Source: Acidimicrobiaceae bacterium (lineage in GTDB: Bacteria > Actinomycetota > Acidimicrobiia > Acidimicrobiales > Ilumatobacteraceae). Taken from it: 5,894 bases of DNA. Of this stretch, positions 1-5,894 are shown piece after piece; position 1 is the stretch's first letter; each line of letters opens with the position of its first letter. The stretch spans positions 1-5,894 of the forward strand of contig DMQJ01000155.1 of NCBI GenBank assembly GCA_003455715.1. The letters are read 5' to 3'. Made by a program: the position numbers and the translations under genes. The notes under the pieces are model-generated. The model searched no databases, was not told the origin of the DNA, and saw nothing but the letters and a program-made list of their open reading frames with translations.

Positions 1-7
1 GTTTGCC

Positions 8-379
8 ATGCGTCCCGATGATCGACGACGACGGCGGCGATCAGGCGCAGCGGACGATGGCGTCGCCACCGACGAGTCCGCCCACCCAAAGGGGCTGATG
101 CGACGTTACGACGACATGGCTGGCTGCCTGGCACCCGTCCTCCTGGTTCTGGCCGCCGCCGGGTTGCTCCTGATTGCCGTGGAGTTGCTCGTCACGGCAC
201 TCCTGGCACTGGCGGTGGGCGCCTATCGACTGCTTCGCTCGCGTTGGGTGGTGGTGACTACCGACCCCCGCGGCCACCGAGCGCACTACCCGGTGGACTC
301 TCTTTCGCAGGCCCGTCAACTTGCCGACGAGACCGTTGCCGCAATCGCTGCAGGTACCCACGCCAGGTGGAACCACTGA
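8..379 (+). CDS. Small membrane protein of unknown function
   Basis: I do not recognise this 123-residue protein. It has a very basic, Asp/Arg-rich N-terminus (residues 1-36, with six consecutive Arg at 6-11), a long hydrophobic stretch at about 41-72 that fits one bent or two short membrane helices, and a small soluble C-terminal part (80-123). That part reads as a beta strand (WVVVTT), a turn, a strand (RAHYPV) and an amphipathic helix of the form SLSQARQLADETVAAI. This orderly fold and the GC-rich third positions argue for a real gene. The start is uncertain. The frame is open to the left edge, so the gene could begin earlier, and ATG at 98 (residue 31) has AAAGGGG just upstream and would give a 93-residue protein that keeps the membrane and C-terminal parts. 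Its stop abuts the rel stop on the other strand. It lies outside the sec-apt-rel operon, so the context does not suggest a role. Confidence 0.6.
   Translation: MRPDDRRRRRRSGAADDGVATDESAHPKGLMRRYDDMAGCLAPVLLVLAAAGLLLIAVELLVTALLALAVGAYRLLRSRWVVVTTDPRGHRAHYPVDSLSQARQLADETVAAIAAGTHARWNH
88..94 (+). promoter_or_regulatory. Possible ribosome binding site for an alternative start at 98
   Basis: AAAGGGG lies 3 nt before ATG at 98-100. It resembles a Shine-Dalgarno sequence, but the spacing is shorter than usual. It is the only visible argument for starting the small membrane protein at residue 31 rather than at position 8, whose own upstream region is cut off by the window edge. Confidence 0.3.
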
Positions 380-382
380 TCA
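377..382. other. Abutting convergent stop codons (TGATCA)
   Basis: TGA at 377-379 ends the plus-strand membrane-protein gene and TCA at 380-382 is the TGA stop of rel on the minus strand. Together they form a perfect 6-bp palindrome with no intergenic base. I see no GC-rich hairpin followed by a T-run on either side, so any terminator must lie inside the opposing coding sequence or termination must be factor-dependent. Confidence 0.9.
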
Positions 383-2617
383 GCCGCCTTTGCCGGGCAC
401 CATGCGGTAGGCGTCGTACACGCTGTCGATCTGCTTGATGGTACGCAGCACCGACTCGAGATGGCTGGGGTCGGCCATCTCGAACTCGAAGCGCATCTTC
501 GCCACTCGGTCGGAGCCGGTGTGTGTGCTGCAGGCAACGATGTTGACGTGCTGCTCGCTGAGCGAGTTGGCTACATCGCGCAGCAGCCGCGACCGGTCGA
601 GCGCCACGACCTCCACCCCAGCACGGAACAAGGCCTTGCTGTTGTCGCTGTCCCACTCCACATCGATGAGGCGAGTCGCTTGCTCGGACATGAGGCTGGC
701 TGCGTTGGCGCAGTCGGTGCGGTGCACCGACACCCCGCGGCCACGGGTGACGAAACCGATGATCTCGTCGCCGGGCACTGGAGTGCAGCAGCGCGACAGA
801 CGCACGAGCACATCGTCGAGACCCTCCACGTGAATGCCGACAGCACTTCGCGAGCGACGATTGGGGTGACCCGACGGCGACACCGTCGACGGAAGCTGCT
901 CGTCTTCCTCGCCGCCGCGAACATGCCGTGACACCTTCTGGGCGATGGAACGAGCCGACACATGGCCCTCGCCGATGGCAGCGAGCAGCGAGTCGAGGTC
1001 GGAGTAGCTGGCAGCTTCGATCTCAGCGGCCAACGCATCGCTGGCCCACATGCGCTGCACAGGCAGCGCTTCGCGGCGGAACTCCTTGGCCAGTTCCTCT
1101 CGACCACTTTCGATCATGTCGTCGCGGCGCTCGCGGGAGAACCACTGCTTGATCTTGTTGCGAGCCCGAGGCGAGGCAACGAACTGCAACCAGTCGCGGG
1201 TGGGGCCAGCGTCTTCCACTTTCGAGGTGAAGATCTGGCAGGTGTCGCCACTGCGTAGCTGGTGGTGCAGCGGCACCAAGCGGCCGTTCACCTTGGCGCC
1301 GATGCACGCGTGGCCCACCTCGGTGTGCACCGCGTAGGCGAAGTCGACCGTGGTGGAGCCAAGCGGCAGCGTGACCACGCGCCCCTTGGGGGTGAAGACG
1401 AACACCTCGTCTTGCTCAAGGTCGGTCTTCAGGTTCTCCATGAAAGCTGCCGGGTCGGAGATCTCGGCCTGCCAGTCGATGATGCGGTTCAGCCAGTCGA
1501 TATCGCCCTTGGCCGCCGCAACGCCGTCGCGCGATCCGTCCTTGTAGGCCCAGTGCGCGGCAACGCCCCACTCGGCCCGCTGATGCATCTCGCGGGTGCG
1601 GATCTGCACCTCCACCGGCTTGCCCGACGGCCCGATCACCGTGGTGTGCAAGCTCTGGTAGAGGTTGAACTTGGGCATCGCGATGTAGTCCTTGAATCGA
1701 CCCACCACCGGCTTGTAACGACCGTGGATCGACCCGAGGGCTGCGTAGCAGTCCTTCACCGAATCGACGATGACACGGATGGCGACGAGGTCGAAGATCT
1801 CCTCGAAGTCGCGACCCTTCTGCACCATCTTCTCGTAGATGCTCCACAGGTGCTTCCCGCGGCCGGTGACCTCGGCCTCGATACCCAACTCGTGCAGACG
1901 GCCCTTCACCTCCGCGATGGCCTTCACCAGATACACCTCGCGCTCGGGAGTGCGGGTGGCCACCAGGTGGTCGAGCTCGGCGTAACGCTTGGGATACAGC
2001 GAGGCGAAAGCCAGGTCTTCGAGCTGCTGCTTCATCTCCTGCATACCCAGCCGGTGTGCCAACGGGGCATAGATCTCGAGCGTCTCGTGCGCGATGCGCT
2101 GCTGTTTCTCGGAGGTCATCGCGGCGATCGTGCGCATGTTGTGCAACCGATCGGCCAGCTTGATGATGAGCACCCGCAGGTCTTTGGCCATCGCCACGAG
2201 CATCTTGCGCATGGTGGCGGCCTGCTGAGCTTCCTTGGAGTCGAACTGCAGGCGCTCGAGTTTGGTCACCCCGTCGACGATCTGCGCGACTTCCGGCCCG
2301 AAGCCGTGCTCGACATCGGCGAGTGTGATCTCGGTGTCTTCCACCGCATCGTGCAGCAGTGCTGCCGCCAGCGACACCTCGTCGAGGCCGAGATCGGCGA
2401 CGATACGCGCCACCGCGAGCGGGTGGTTGATGTAGCTCTCGCCACTGCTGCGCTGCTGGTGACGGTGCGCCTCACGGGCCGTCTCGTAGGCCTTGTTGAT
2501 GAGCGCGACGGGCGCCTTCGGATGGCGACGGCGGTACGTGCTGAGCAGTGGCGTCAGCTGATCGGCCGTCGCGTTCTGGTGGCGCCGCCAGGGCAGAACA
2601 CGATCGACCGCCGGCAT
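380..2617 (-). CDS. rel: Bifunctional (p)ppGpp synthetase/hydrolase (long RelA/SpoT homologue)
   Basis: This 745-residue cytoplasmic protein transfers pyrophosphate from ATP to GDP or GTP to make (p)ppGpp, and hydrolyses it again, setting the stringent response. The N-terminal HD hydrolase (about 35-190) keeps R56, H65, H89-D90, E93-D94, D156, N160 and T163, spaced like the active site of Streptococcus Rel. The synthetase domain (about 245-360) keeps D276, the RFKD motif (307-310) typical of bifunctional rather than RelA-type enzymes, Y320 in YQSLHT, and E336 in VEVQIRT. A TGS domain (about 403-465), a helical region, a Cys-containing zinc-finger-like segment (C610, C611, H632, C636) and a C-terminal ACT domain (about 663-741) follow, the regulatory half that binds stalled ribosomes. 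Length is usual for the family. ATG at 2617 is chosen because it overlaps the apt stop (TGATG) after GGCGAGG. A longer frame reaches 2878, but its extra Arg-rich residues are read from within apt. Both catalytic sites look intact. Confidence 0.97.
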   Translation of the reverse strand: MPAVDRVLPWRRHQNATADQLTPLLSTYRRRHPKAPVALINKAYETAREAHRHQQRSSGESYINHPLAVARIVADLGLDEVSLAAALLHDAVEDTEITLADVEHGFGPEVAQIVDGVTKLERLQFDSKEAQQAATMRKMLVAMAKDLRVLIIKLADRLHNMRTIAAMTSEKQQRIAHETLEIYAPLAHRLGMQEMKQQLEDLAFASLYPKRYAELDHLVATRTPEREVYLVKAIAEVKGRLHELGIEAEVTGRGKHLWSIYEKMVQKGRDFEEIFDLVAIRVIVDSVKDCYAALGSIHGRYKPVVGRFKDYIAMPKFNLYQSLHTTVIGPSGKPVEVQIRTREMHQRAEWGVAAHWAYKDGSRDGVAAAKGDIDWLNRIIDWQAEISDPAAFMENLKTDLEQDEVFVFTPKGRVVTLPLGSTTVDFAYAVHTEVGHACIGAKVNGRLVPLHHQLRSGDTCQIFTSKVEDAGPTRDWLQFVASPRARNKIKQWFSRERRDDMIESGREELAKEFRREALPVQRMWASDALAAEIEAASYSDLDSLLAAIGEGHVSARSIAQKVSRHVRGGEEDEQLPSTVSPSGHPNRRSRSAVGIHVEGLDDVLVRLSRCCTPVPGDEIIGFVTRGRGVSVHRTDCANAASLMSEQATRLIDVEWDSDNSKALFRAGVEVVALDRSRLLRDVANSLSEQHVNIVACSTHTGSDRVAKMRFEFEMADPSHLESVLRTIKQIDSVYDAYRMVPGKGG

Positions 2618-3144
2618 CAGTACCTCGCCAGGCTCTCGACTAGGTGGCCCTTCAGGCGCTCTCGCCCGCCGAGGGCAGTGAGCTCGATGAGAAATCCGAG
2701 CCCCACCACGGTGCCACCGAGAGCCTCGACCAACCGGCACGTGGCCTCGGCGGTGCCGCCTGTGGCCAGAACGTCGTCGATGACCAGAATGCGCTCGCCG
2801 GGGTGAATGGCGTCGCGGTGCATCTCGAGCTTGTCGCGCCCGTACTCCAGTTGATACTCCTCGCGCACCACGGCCCACGGCAGTTTGCCGGCCTTGCGCA
2901 CCGGGATGAAGCCTGCACCGATGCGATAGGCAACTGGGGCAGCGACGATGAACCCGCGGGCTTCCATGCCCAACACGCGATCCACGGGCACGTCGCCGAA
3001 GCGATGCACCAGTTCGGTGATGGCGTTACCGAAGCCTTCCGCGTCGCCCAGCAGGGGTGTGATGTCGCGGAAGGTAACCCCCGGCTCGGGATAGTCGGGG
3101 ATGTCGCGAACGAGTCGCGTGATCCAGTGACTGTTGGGCGCCAT
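2617..3144 (-). CDS. apt: Adenine phosphoribosyltransferase
   Basis: The product makes AMP from adenine and phosphoribosyl pyrophosphate (PRPP), a one-step purine salvage reaction in the cytoplasm. The 175-residue protein has the usual length and shows the family landmarks in order: PGVTFRDITPLL (21-32), GMEARGF (59-65) with the following helix, the RKAGKLP loop (83-89), EYGRDKLEMH (100-109), and the PRPP-binding motif VIDDVLATGGT (121-131) with its paired acidic residues. Nothing essential appears to be missing. ATG at 3144 starts just before the conserved domain. GGAAGG at 3157-3162 is the likely ribosome binding site, although its 12-nt spacing is long. The gene starts 24 nt after secF and its stop codon shares one base with the rel start, so apt and rel are almost certainly translationally coupled. 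Consuming adenine and PRPP beside the (p)ppGpp enzyme fits a purine-nucleotide theme, but a regulatory link is inference. Confidence 0.97.
   Translation of the reverse strand: MAPNSHWITRLVRDIPDYPEPGVTFRDITPLLGDAEGFGNAITELVHRFGDVPVDRVLGMEARGFIVAAPVAYRIGAGFIPVRKAGKLPWAVVREEYQLEYGRDKLEMHRDAIHPGERILVIDDVLATGGTAEATCRLVEALGGTVVGLGFLIELTALGGRERLKGHLVESLARY
2623..2629 (-). promoter_or_regulatory. Ribosome binding site deciding the rel start
   Basis: On the minus strand GGCGAGG precedes the ATG at 2617 by 5 nt and lies inside the last codons of apt. Together with the TGATG stop-start overlap it supports the 745-residue start of rel against the longer open frame reaching 2878. Confidence 0.6.
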
Positions 3145-3156
3145 GAACTGAGGGTA

Positions 3157-3162
3157 CCTTCC
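3157..3162 (-). promoter_or_regulatory. Ribosome binding site of apt
   Basis: GGAAGG on the minus strand lies in the 24-nt gap between the secF stop and the apt ATG. Its spacing to the start is 12 nt, longer than optimal, but no better purine-rich run and no other in-frame start are seen in the gap. Confidence 0.5.
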
Positions 3163-3168
3163 GCAGCG

Positions 3169-4572
3169 TCAGTCGCGACGCTTCTTCTTGCGGGGGCGAG
3201 GCGCGTGCGTGAGCACTTCGTCGGCGGTCATCGTGGCCTGCAGCGGCGCTGCCTCCTCGGTGCGACGGTGCTTCACGCCCTCTCGCCGTGCCGACGGCAT
3301 GCCGCCGAGCACGAGGCGCTCGAGCTCGGTGCCCGTGGCGTGACGACCCACAAGGGTGCGGTACCGGGGCTCGCGCTCCTTCAGCATGGCCACCAGCGGC
3401 GACGCCACGAAGATCGAGGAGTACGAACCCGTGATGAGGCCCACGAGCAGTGCGAGAGCGAAGTCGCGCAACGTGACGGCGCCAAGCAGACCGGAACCGA
3501 TGACCAGCAGCGACACCACCGGCAGCAACGACGAGATGGTGGTGTTGAGCGAGCGCATCAGCACCTGGTTCATCGAGACGTTGATGATGTCGGCGTACGG
3601 CACCTTCGACCCGAGGAATCGGGCCTGGTTCTCCTGCACCTTGTCGAACACGACGATGGTGTCGTACAGCGAGTAGCCGAGGATGGTGAGGAAGGCGACC
3701 ACCGTGGCGGGCGTCACCTCGAAGCCCAAGAGCGAGTAGATGCCCACGCTGAGCAGCACGTCGTGGCCAACGGCAACCAGCGATGCGACGGCCATGCGCC
3801 ACTCCAGCCGCCATGCGATGAACAGTGCGACGAGCACGAGGAACACGATGAGCGCACGGATGGCCTTCTCGGTGATCGACTTGCCCCAGGTGCTGCTCAC
3901 CGACGACGTAGTGACCTCGGCGAGTTCGACGCCCACCTCGGTAGCAAACGCTTGCTGCACTCGAGCGCGCACGATGTCGGTCGGGCTGGCGTTCTGCCCG
4001 AGGGGCAGCGTGGTGGTGGGAGCCACGGTCGACTCAACGACGGTGGTCTCCACGACTGTCGTGTCAGCAACATCGGTGGAGTCAGTGCCTTCCTCCGTGG
4101 TGGTCGGTGCAGCCTCCGTCGTCGTGGTCTCGGGCACCGTGGTGGTGGTCTCGGGCACGGTGGTGGTGGTCGGCGTGGCGGCCGCCTCGCTGACGTCGTC
4201 GCCGATCTGCACCTTCAAGATGCGAGCACCCGTGTCGCGGTTGATCAGTTCCTGCACCTTTGCGTCGCGCCCGTCGATGCCGTTCTCGTCGAGAATCTCG
4301 CGGGCACGCTCTTCGGTGAGCGTCTCGGAGGGAACCTCCCAGGCAATACCGCCGCGGAAATCGAGACTGAGGTTGAGGCCGCTCACCACCAGCGACCCGA
4401 TGCTCACCAGCAGCAGGACGATGGACAGCCCGAGGCCGATCCATCGCTTGCCGTAGAAGTCGACGGCCGTCTCACCGTGGTAGAGGCGACCAAACGGCCC
4501 GCGGCGTTCGCGCCCCTCGAGCACCTCGTCGAGGTCAGTGGTCGTGTTGTCGTCGATCTGTTCGTCGCTCAC
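3169..4572 (-). CDS. secF: Protein translocase subunit SecF
   Basis: SecF pairs with SecD as the membrane motor that uses the proton gradient to help pull preproteins out of the SecYEG channel. The 467-residue protein has a charged cytoplasmic N-terminus, TM1 (about 44-66), the SecF signature LSLDFRGGI (68-76) opening the extracytoplasmic domain, and five further helices between about 238 and 395. The TM4 motif GYSLYDTIVVFDKVQEN contains D304, matching the conserved Asp of E. coli SecF (D213) and Thermus SecDF (D637). R340 lies where the partner Arg is expected. Two parts are unusual: a Thr-rich low-complexity insert (about 131-191) within the extracytoplasmic domain, and a hydrophilic tail (about 396-467) ending in RKKKRRD. 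The start is a GTG whose bases overlap the secD stop (GTGA), with only a weak G-rich stretch upstream; GTG at residue 17 is an alternative. The overlap implies coupling and equal supply with SecD. Confidence 0.96.
   Translation of the reverse strand: MSDEQIDDNTTTDLDEVLEGRERRGPFGRLYHGETAVDFYGKRWIGLGLSIVLLLVSIGSLVVSGLNLSLDFRGGIAWEVPSETLTEERAREILDENGIDGRDAKVQELINRDTGARILKVQIGDDVSEAAATPTTTTVPETTTTVPETTTTEAAPTTTEEGTDSTDVADTTVVETTVVESTVAPTTTLPLGQNASPTDIVRARVQQAFATEVGVELAEVTTSSVSSTWGKSITEKAIRALIVFLVLVALFIAWRLEWRMAVASLVAVGHDVLLSVGIYSLLGFEVTPATVVAFLTILGYSLYDTIVVFDKVQENQARFLGSKVPYADIINVSMNQVLMRSLNTTISSLLPVVSLLVIGSGLLGAVTLRDFALALLVGLITGSYSSIFVASPLVAMLKEREPRYRTLVGRHATGTELERLVLGGMPSARREGVKHRRTEEAAPLQATMTADEVLTHAPRPRKKKRRD
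4000..4182 (-). other. Thr-rich low-complexity insert in SecF
   Basis: This stretch encodes SecF residues about 131-191, which consist mainly of Thr, Val, Pro, Glu, Ala, Ser and Asp and include VPETTTT twice in a row. It interrupts the extracytoplasmic domain between a predicted alpha/beta part (about 80-127) and the part leading to TM2. It looks like a flexible, possibly disordered or glycosylated linker rather than a folded domain. Confidence 0.85.
4116..4170 (-). repeat. 21-bp tandem repeat inside secF
   Basis: Two adjacent 21-bp units (4116-4136 and 4137-4157) share nearly all bases, and a partial third continues to about 4170. Each unit encodes a heptapeptide of the VPETTTT type. The unit is a multiple of three, so copy-number change would keep the frame. 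Confidence 0.8.
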
Positions 4573-5894
4573 GCCGCGCCCCCAACGTTGGAAACCTCAA
4601 TGCCCATCACCTTGCGTCGCTCCATCCACTGCGTGCGAGCCAGCAGCAACACCATCGGCCGGGTGAAGAAGTACGACACGACCAGGTCGATGAGCGTGGA
4701 CAAGCCGAGGAAGAAGGCGAAGCCGCGCACGCCACCGACGGTGAGGTACCAGAGCACCAACGCCGCGAGCAGCGACACGAGGTCGGCGATGACGATGGTG
4801 TGCCATGCGCCGGTGAAGCCCCTCTGTGCGCTGTTACGCATGGTCTTGCCGCTTCGCACCTCGTCCTTCAACCGCTCGAAGAACACCACGTACGAGTCGA
4901 CGGTGACGCCGACGGAGACGATGACGCCGGCGACACCCGACAGTGACAGGGCAAGGCCTTGGGTCTTGGAGAGCAACGAGATGACGCTCCACAGAATGGA
5001 GCCCGACACGGTGAGGCCGATGGCCACGATGAGCCCGAGCAGTCGGTAGTAGGCAACCATGAAGATGAGCACGAGCACGACGCCGATGAGGCCGGCGATC
5101 CACGCCGCCCGCAGCGAGTCTTTGCCAAGGGTGGGCGACACGTTCTGCACCGAGAGCACCTCGAGCTGAACGGGCAAGGAGCCAGAGTTGAGCACCTGTG
5201 CCAGTTGCTCTGCCTCACTCTGGCTGAACTCGCCGCTGATGCGCACGCCGTCGTCGAAGCGCGGCTCGTTGATGGAAGGAGCCGACTGGATCTCGCCGTC
5301 GAGCACGATGGCCAGCTGCTGGGTCGGGCACTGGCTGGTGGCGTTGAAGCACTGCGTGACGGCGTTGTCCCAGTTGCTCCGCTGGATGCCGCCCTTCAGG
5401 TCGACACTCACACCCCAGCCCACGTCGGTGCCACCCGTGCCGATCGAAGCAACCGCGTCGGTGAAGACCTCGCCGGTACCGAACGACGGGCCAACCTGGC
5501 AATAGGTCGGAACCTCGCCCTTCAATGGCAGCAGCGACTGGCCCTCGGGGTCGTCGGGGAACGCCGAGCGCGGGAACAGGCCCCAATCGTCGAGCGGGCC
5601 CTGATCGACCGGTTCTTCGGGAGCCACGGTGGTGGTGGTTCCGTCATCGGTGGGCACTGTCGTGTCGGTGGGCGCGGTATCGGGCACGCTGTCGGCTGGG
5701 ACGCTGTCGGCGGGCACCGTGTCGCTGGGCACCGATGTGGTGGTGCTGTTGTCGCCGCTCACTGGCCGTGCGGGGCCCGGGGCCGCGGTGGTGTCCGGGC
5801 TCGACGTGTCGGCGGCGGTATCGCCGGTCGTGTCGGCGGTCGTGTCTGCCGTCGTGTCGCCGGCGGCGGCCGTGGGCGTGGTGGTCTCGTCGCT
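4569..5894 (-). CDS. secD: Protein translocase subunit SecD (N-terminus beyond window)
   Basis: SecD forms the SecDF motor with SecF. The 441 visible residues are the C-terminal part; TM1 and the start of P1 lie outside the window. Residues 1-94 (numbered from the edge) are low-complexity Thr/Asp/Ala/Pro. The rest of P1 follows, with DLKGGIQ (165-171), AIVLDGEIQSAPSI (195-208) and the ISGEFSQSEAEQLAQVLNSG segment (219-238), all typical of SecD. Five membrane helices lie at about 262-282, 285-308, 312-337, 364-384 and 388-411. In the fourth helix of the full protein, GVTVDSYVVFFERLKDEV contains D333, matching the conserved Asp of E. coli SecD (D519) and Thermus SecDF (D340) needed for proton-driven function. 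Translation starting at the GTG at 5762 would be an artefact: the frame runs open to the edge and P1 begins further upstream. Three extracytoplasmic cysteines (132, 182, 189) are notable. The stop overlaps the secF start by 4 nt. Confidence 0.96.
   Translation of the reverse strand, partial: SDETTTPTAAAGDTTADTTADTTGDTAADTSSPDTTAAPGPARPVSGDNSTTTSVPSDTVPADSVPADSVPDTAPTDTTVPTDDGTTTTVAPEEPVDQGPLDDWGLFPRSAFPDDPEGQSLLPLKGEVPTYCQVGPSFGTGEVFTDAVASIGTGGTDVGWGVSVDLKGGIQRSNWDNAVTQCFNATSQCPTQQLAIVLDGEIQSAPSINEPRFDDGVRISGEFSQSEAEQLAQVLNSGSLPVQLEVLSVQNVSPTLGKDSLRAAWIAGLIGVVLVLIFMVAYYRLLGLIVAIGLTVSGSILWSVISLLSKTQGLALSLSGVAGVIVSVGVTVDSYVVFFERLKDEVRSGKTMRNSAQRGFTGAWHTIVIADLVSLLAALVLWYLTVGGVRGFAFFLGLSTLIDLVVSYFFTRPMVLLLARTQWMERRKVMGIEVSNVGGAA
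5688..5732 (-). repeat. 15-bp tandem repeat inside secD
   Basis: Three imperfect 15-bp units (5718-5732, 5703-5717, 5688-5702) encode VPSDT, VPADS and VPADS, followed by a degenerate VPDT. The repeats are in frame with SecD. Confidence 0.75.
5826..5861 (-). repeat. 12-bp tandem repeat inside secD
   Basis: Three 12-bp units (5826-5837, 5838-5849, 5850-5861) share the core GTCGTGTC as read on the plus strand and encode a TTAD/TTGD-like tetrapeptide series. A unit of different length from the 15-bp one 90 bp away suggests separate local expansions within one low-complexity region. Confidence 0.7.

Larger units (their letters stand above)
5613..5894 (-). other. Thr/Asp/Ala/Pro-rich low-complexity segment in SecD
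   Basis: At least 94 residues of SecD are built almost only from Thr, Asp, Ala, Pro, Ser, Gly, Val and Glu, with short repeated motifs such as TTAD, VPADS and TTTTV. There is no hydrophobic stretch. It sits in the extracytoplasmic P1 domain ahead of the conserved DLKGG and AIVLDG motifs, and it continues past the window edge, so its full length is unknown. Confidence 0.85.

Noticed and set aside
1262..2806. A 514-codon open frame on the plus strand, antisense to rel
   Set aside because: Its sequence (rich in His, Leu, Val, Arg) mirrors the conserved Rel codons, it ends within apt, and it shows no domain, start context or ribosome binding site of its own.
2618..2878. An 87-residue N-terminal extension of Rel
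   Set aside because: The extension is Arg/His-rich, reads through the conserved apt coding region in another frame, and is unnecessary because ATG at 2617 has a ribosome binding site, overlaps the apt stop and gives the usual family length.
4116..4170. Repeats in secF and secD as a CRISPR array or mobile-element remnant
   Set aside because: The units are 12-21 bp, directly adjacent without spacers, in frame and encode low-complexity peptide, so they are coding tandem repeats.
2644..5049. An 801-codon open frame on the plus strand, antisense to apt, secF and part of secD
   Set aside because: It has no recognisable domain and is rich in His, Arg, Gly and Asp, as expected from the complement of high-GC coding sequence. 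It runs across three genes with clear family motifs on the other strand. Long antisense frames are common at this GC content.
4569..5762. SecD as a complete 397-residue protein starting at the GTG at 5762
   Set aside because: The frame is open to the window edge with the same low-complexity composition, and the start would lack TM1 and half of P1, so 5762 is an internal Val codon.
380..5894. A novel defence, mobile or biosynthetic system in this window
   Set aside because: Four of the five genes are well-known housekeeping genes in a conserved actinobacterial order with intact motifs. Nothing shows foreign composition, integrase, recombination sites or toxin-antitoxin pairing.

Overview
This is a high-GC window from an actinobacterium. 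It carries four housekeeping genes in tandem on the minus strand, in the order secD (5' end beyond the window edge), secF, apt, rel, and one small membrane-protein gene on the plus strand that converges on rel. From memory, the order secD-secF-apt-rel is conserved in actinobacteria; Mycobacterium tuberculosis has the same order with one extra gene between secF and apt. The Thr-rich VPETTTT-type linkers in both Sec proteins resemble those common in Acidimicrobiia such as Ilumatobacter. The class is an inference from style; the phylum is well supported by gene order and by the Rel sequence.

Layout from right to left, following minus-strand transcription. SecD runs in from the right edge with a long Thr/Asp/Ala/Pro-rich extracytoplasmic stretch, then the rest of its P1 domain and five membrane helices. 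SecF overlaps SecD by 4 nt (GTGA) and carries its own Thr-rich insert. Apt follows after 24 nt. Rel starts on the last base of the apt stop codon (TGATG). Rel ends exactly where the convergent plus-strand gene ends, the two stop codons forming the palindrome TGATCA. There is no gene-free stretch above 24 bp apart from the first 7 bases, no RNA gene, no mobile element, no CRISPR array and no clear terminator. The promoter of the minus-strand operon is not visible and probably lies beyond the right edge.

Functionally, SecD and SecF form the proton-driven accessory motor of the Sec translocon. Apt salvages adenine to AMP. Rel makes and degrades (p)ppGpp and looks competent in both reactions. The tight spacing suggests one polycistronic, translationally coupled message that joins export capacity, purine salvage and the stringent response. 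I see no evidence for a new defence, mobile or biosynthetic system. The points worth a second look are the low-complexity inserts in both Sec partners, the abutting convergent stop codons and the unassigned small membrane protein.
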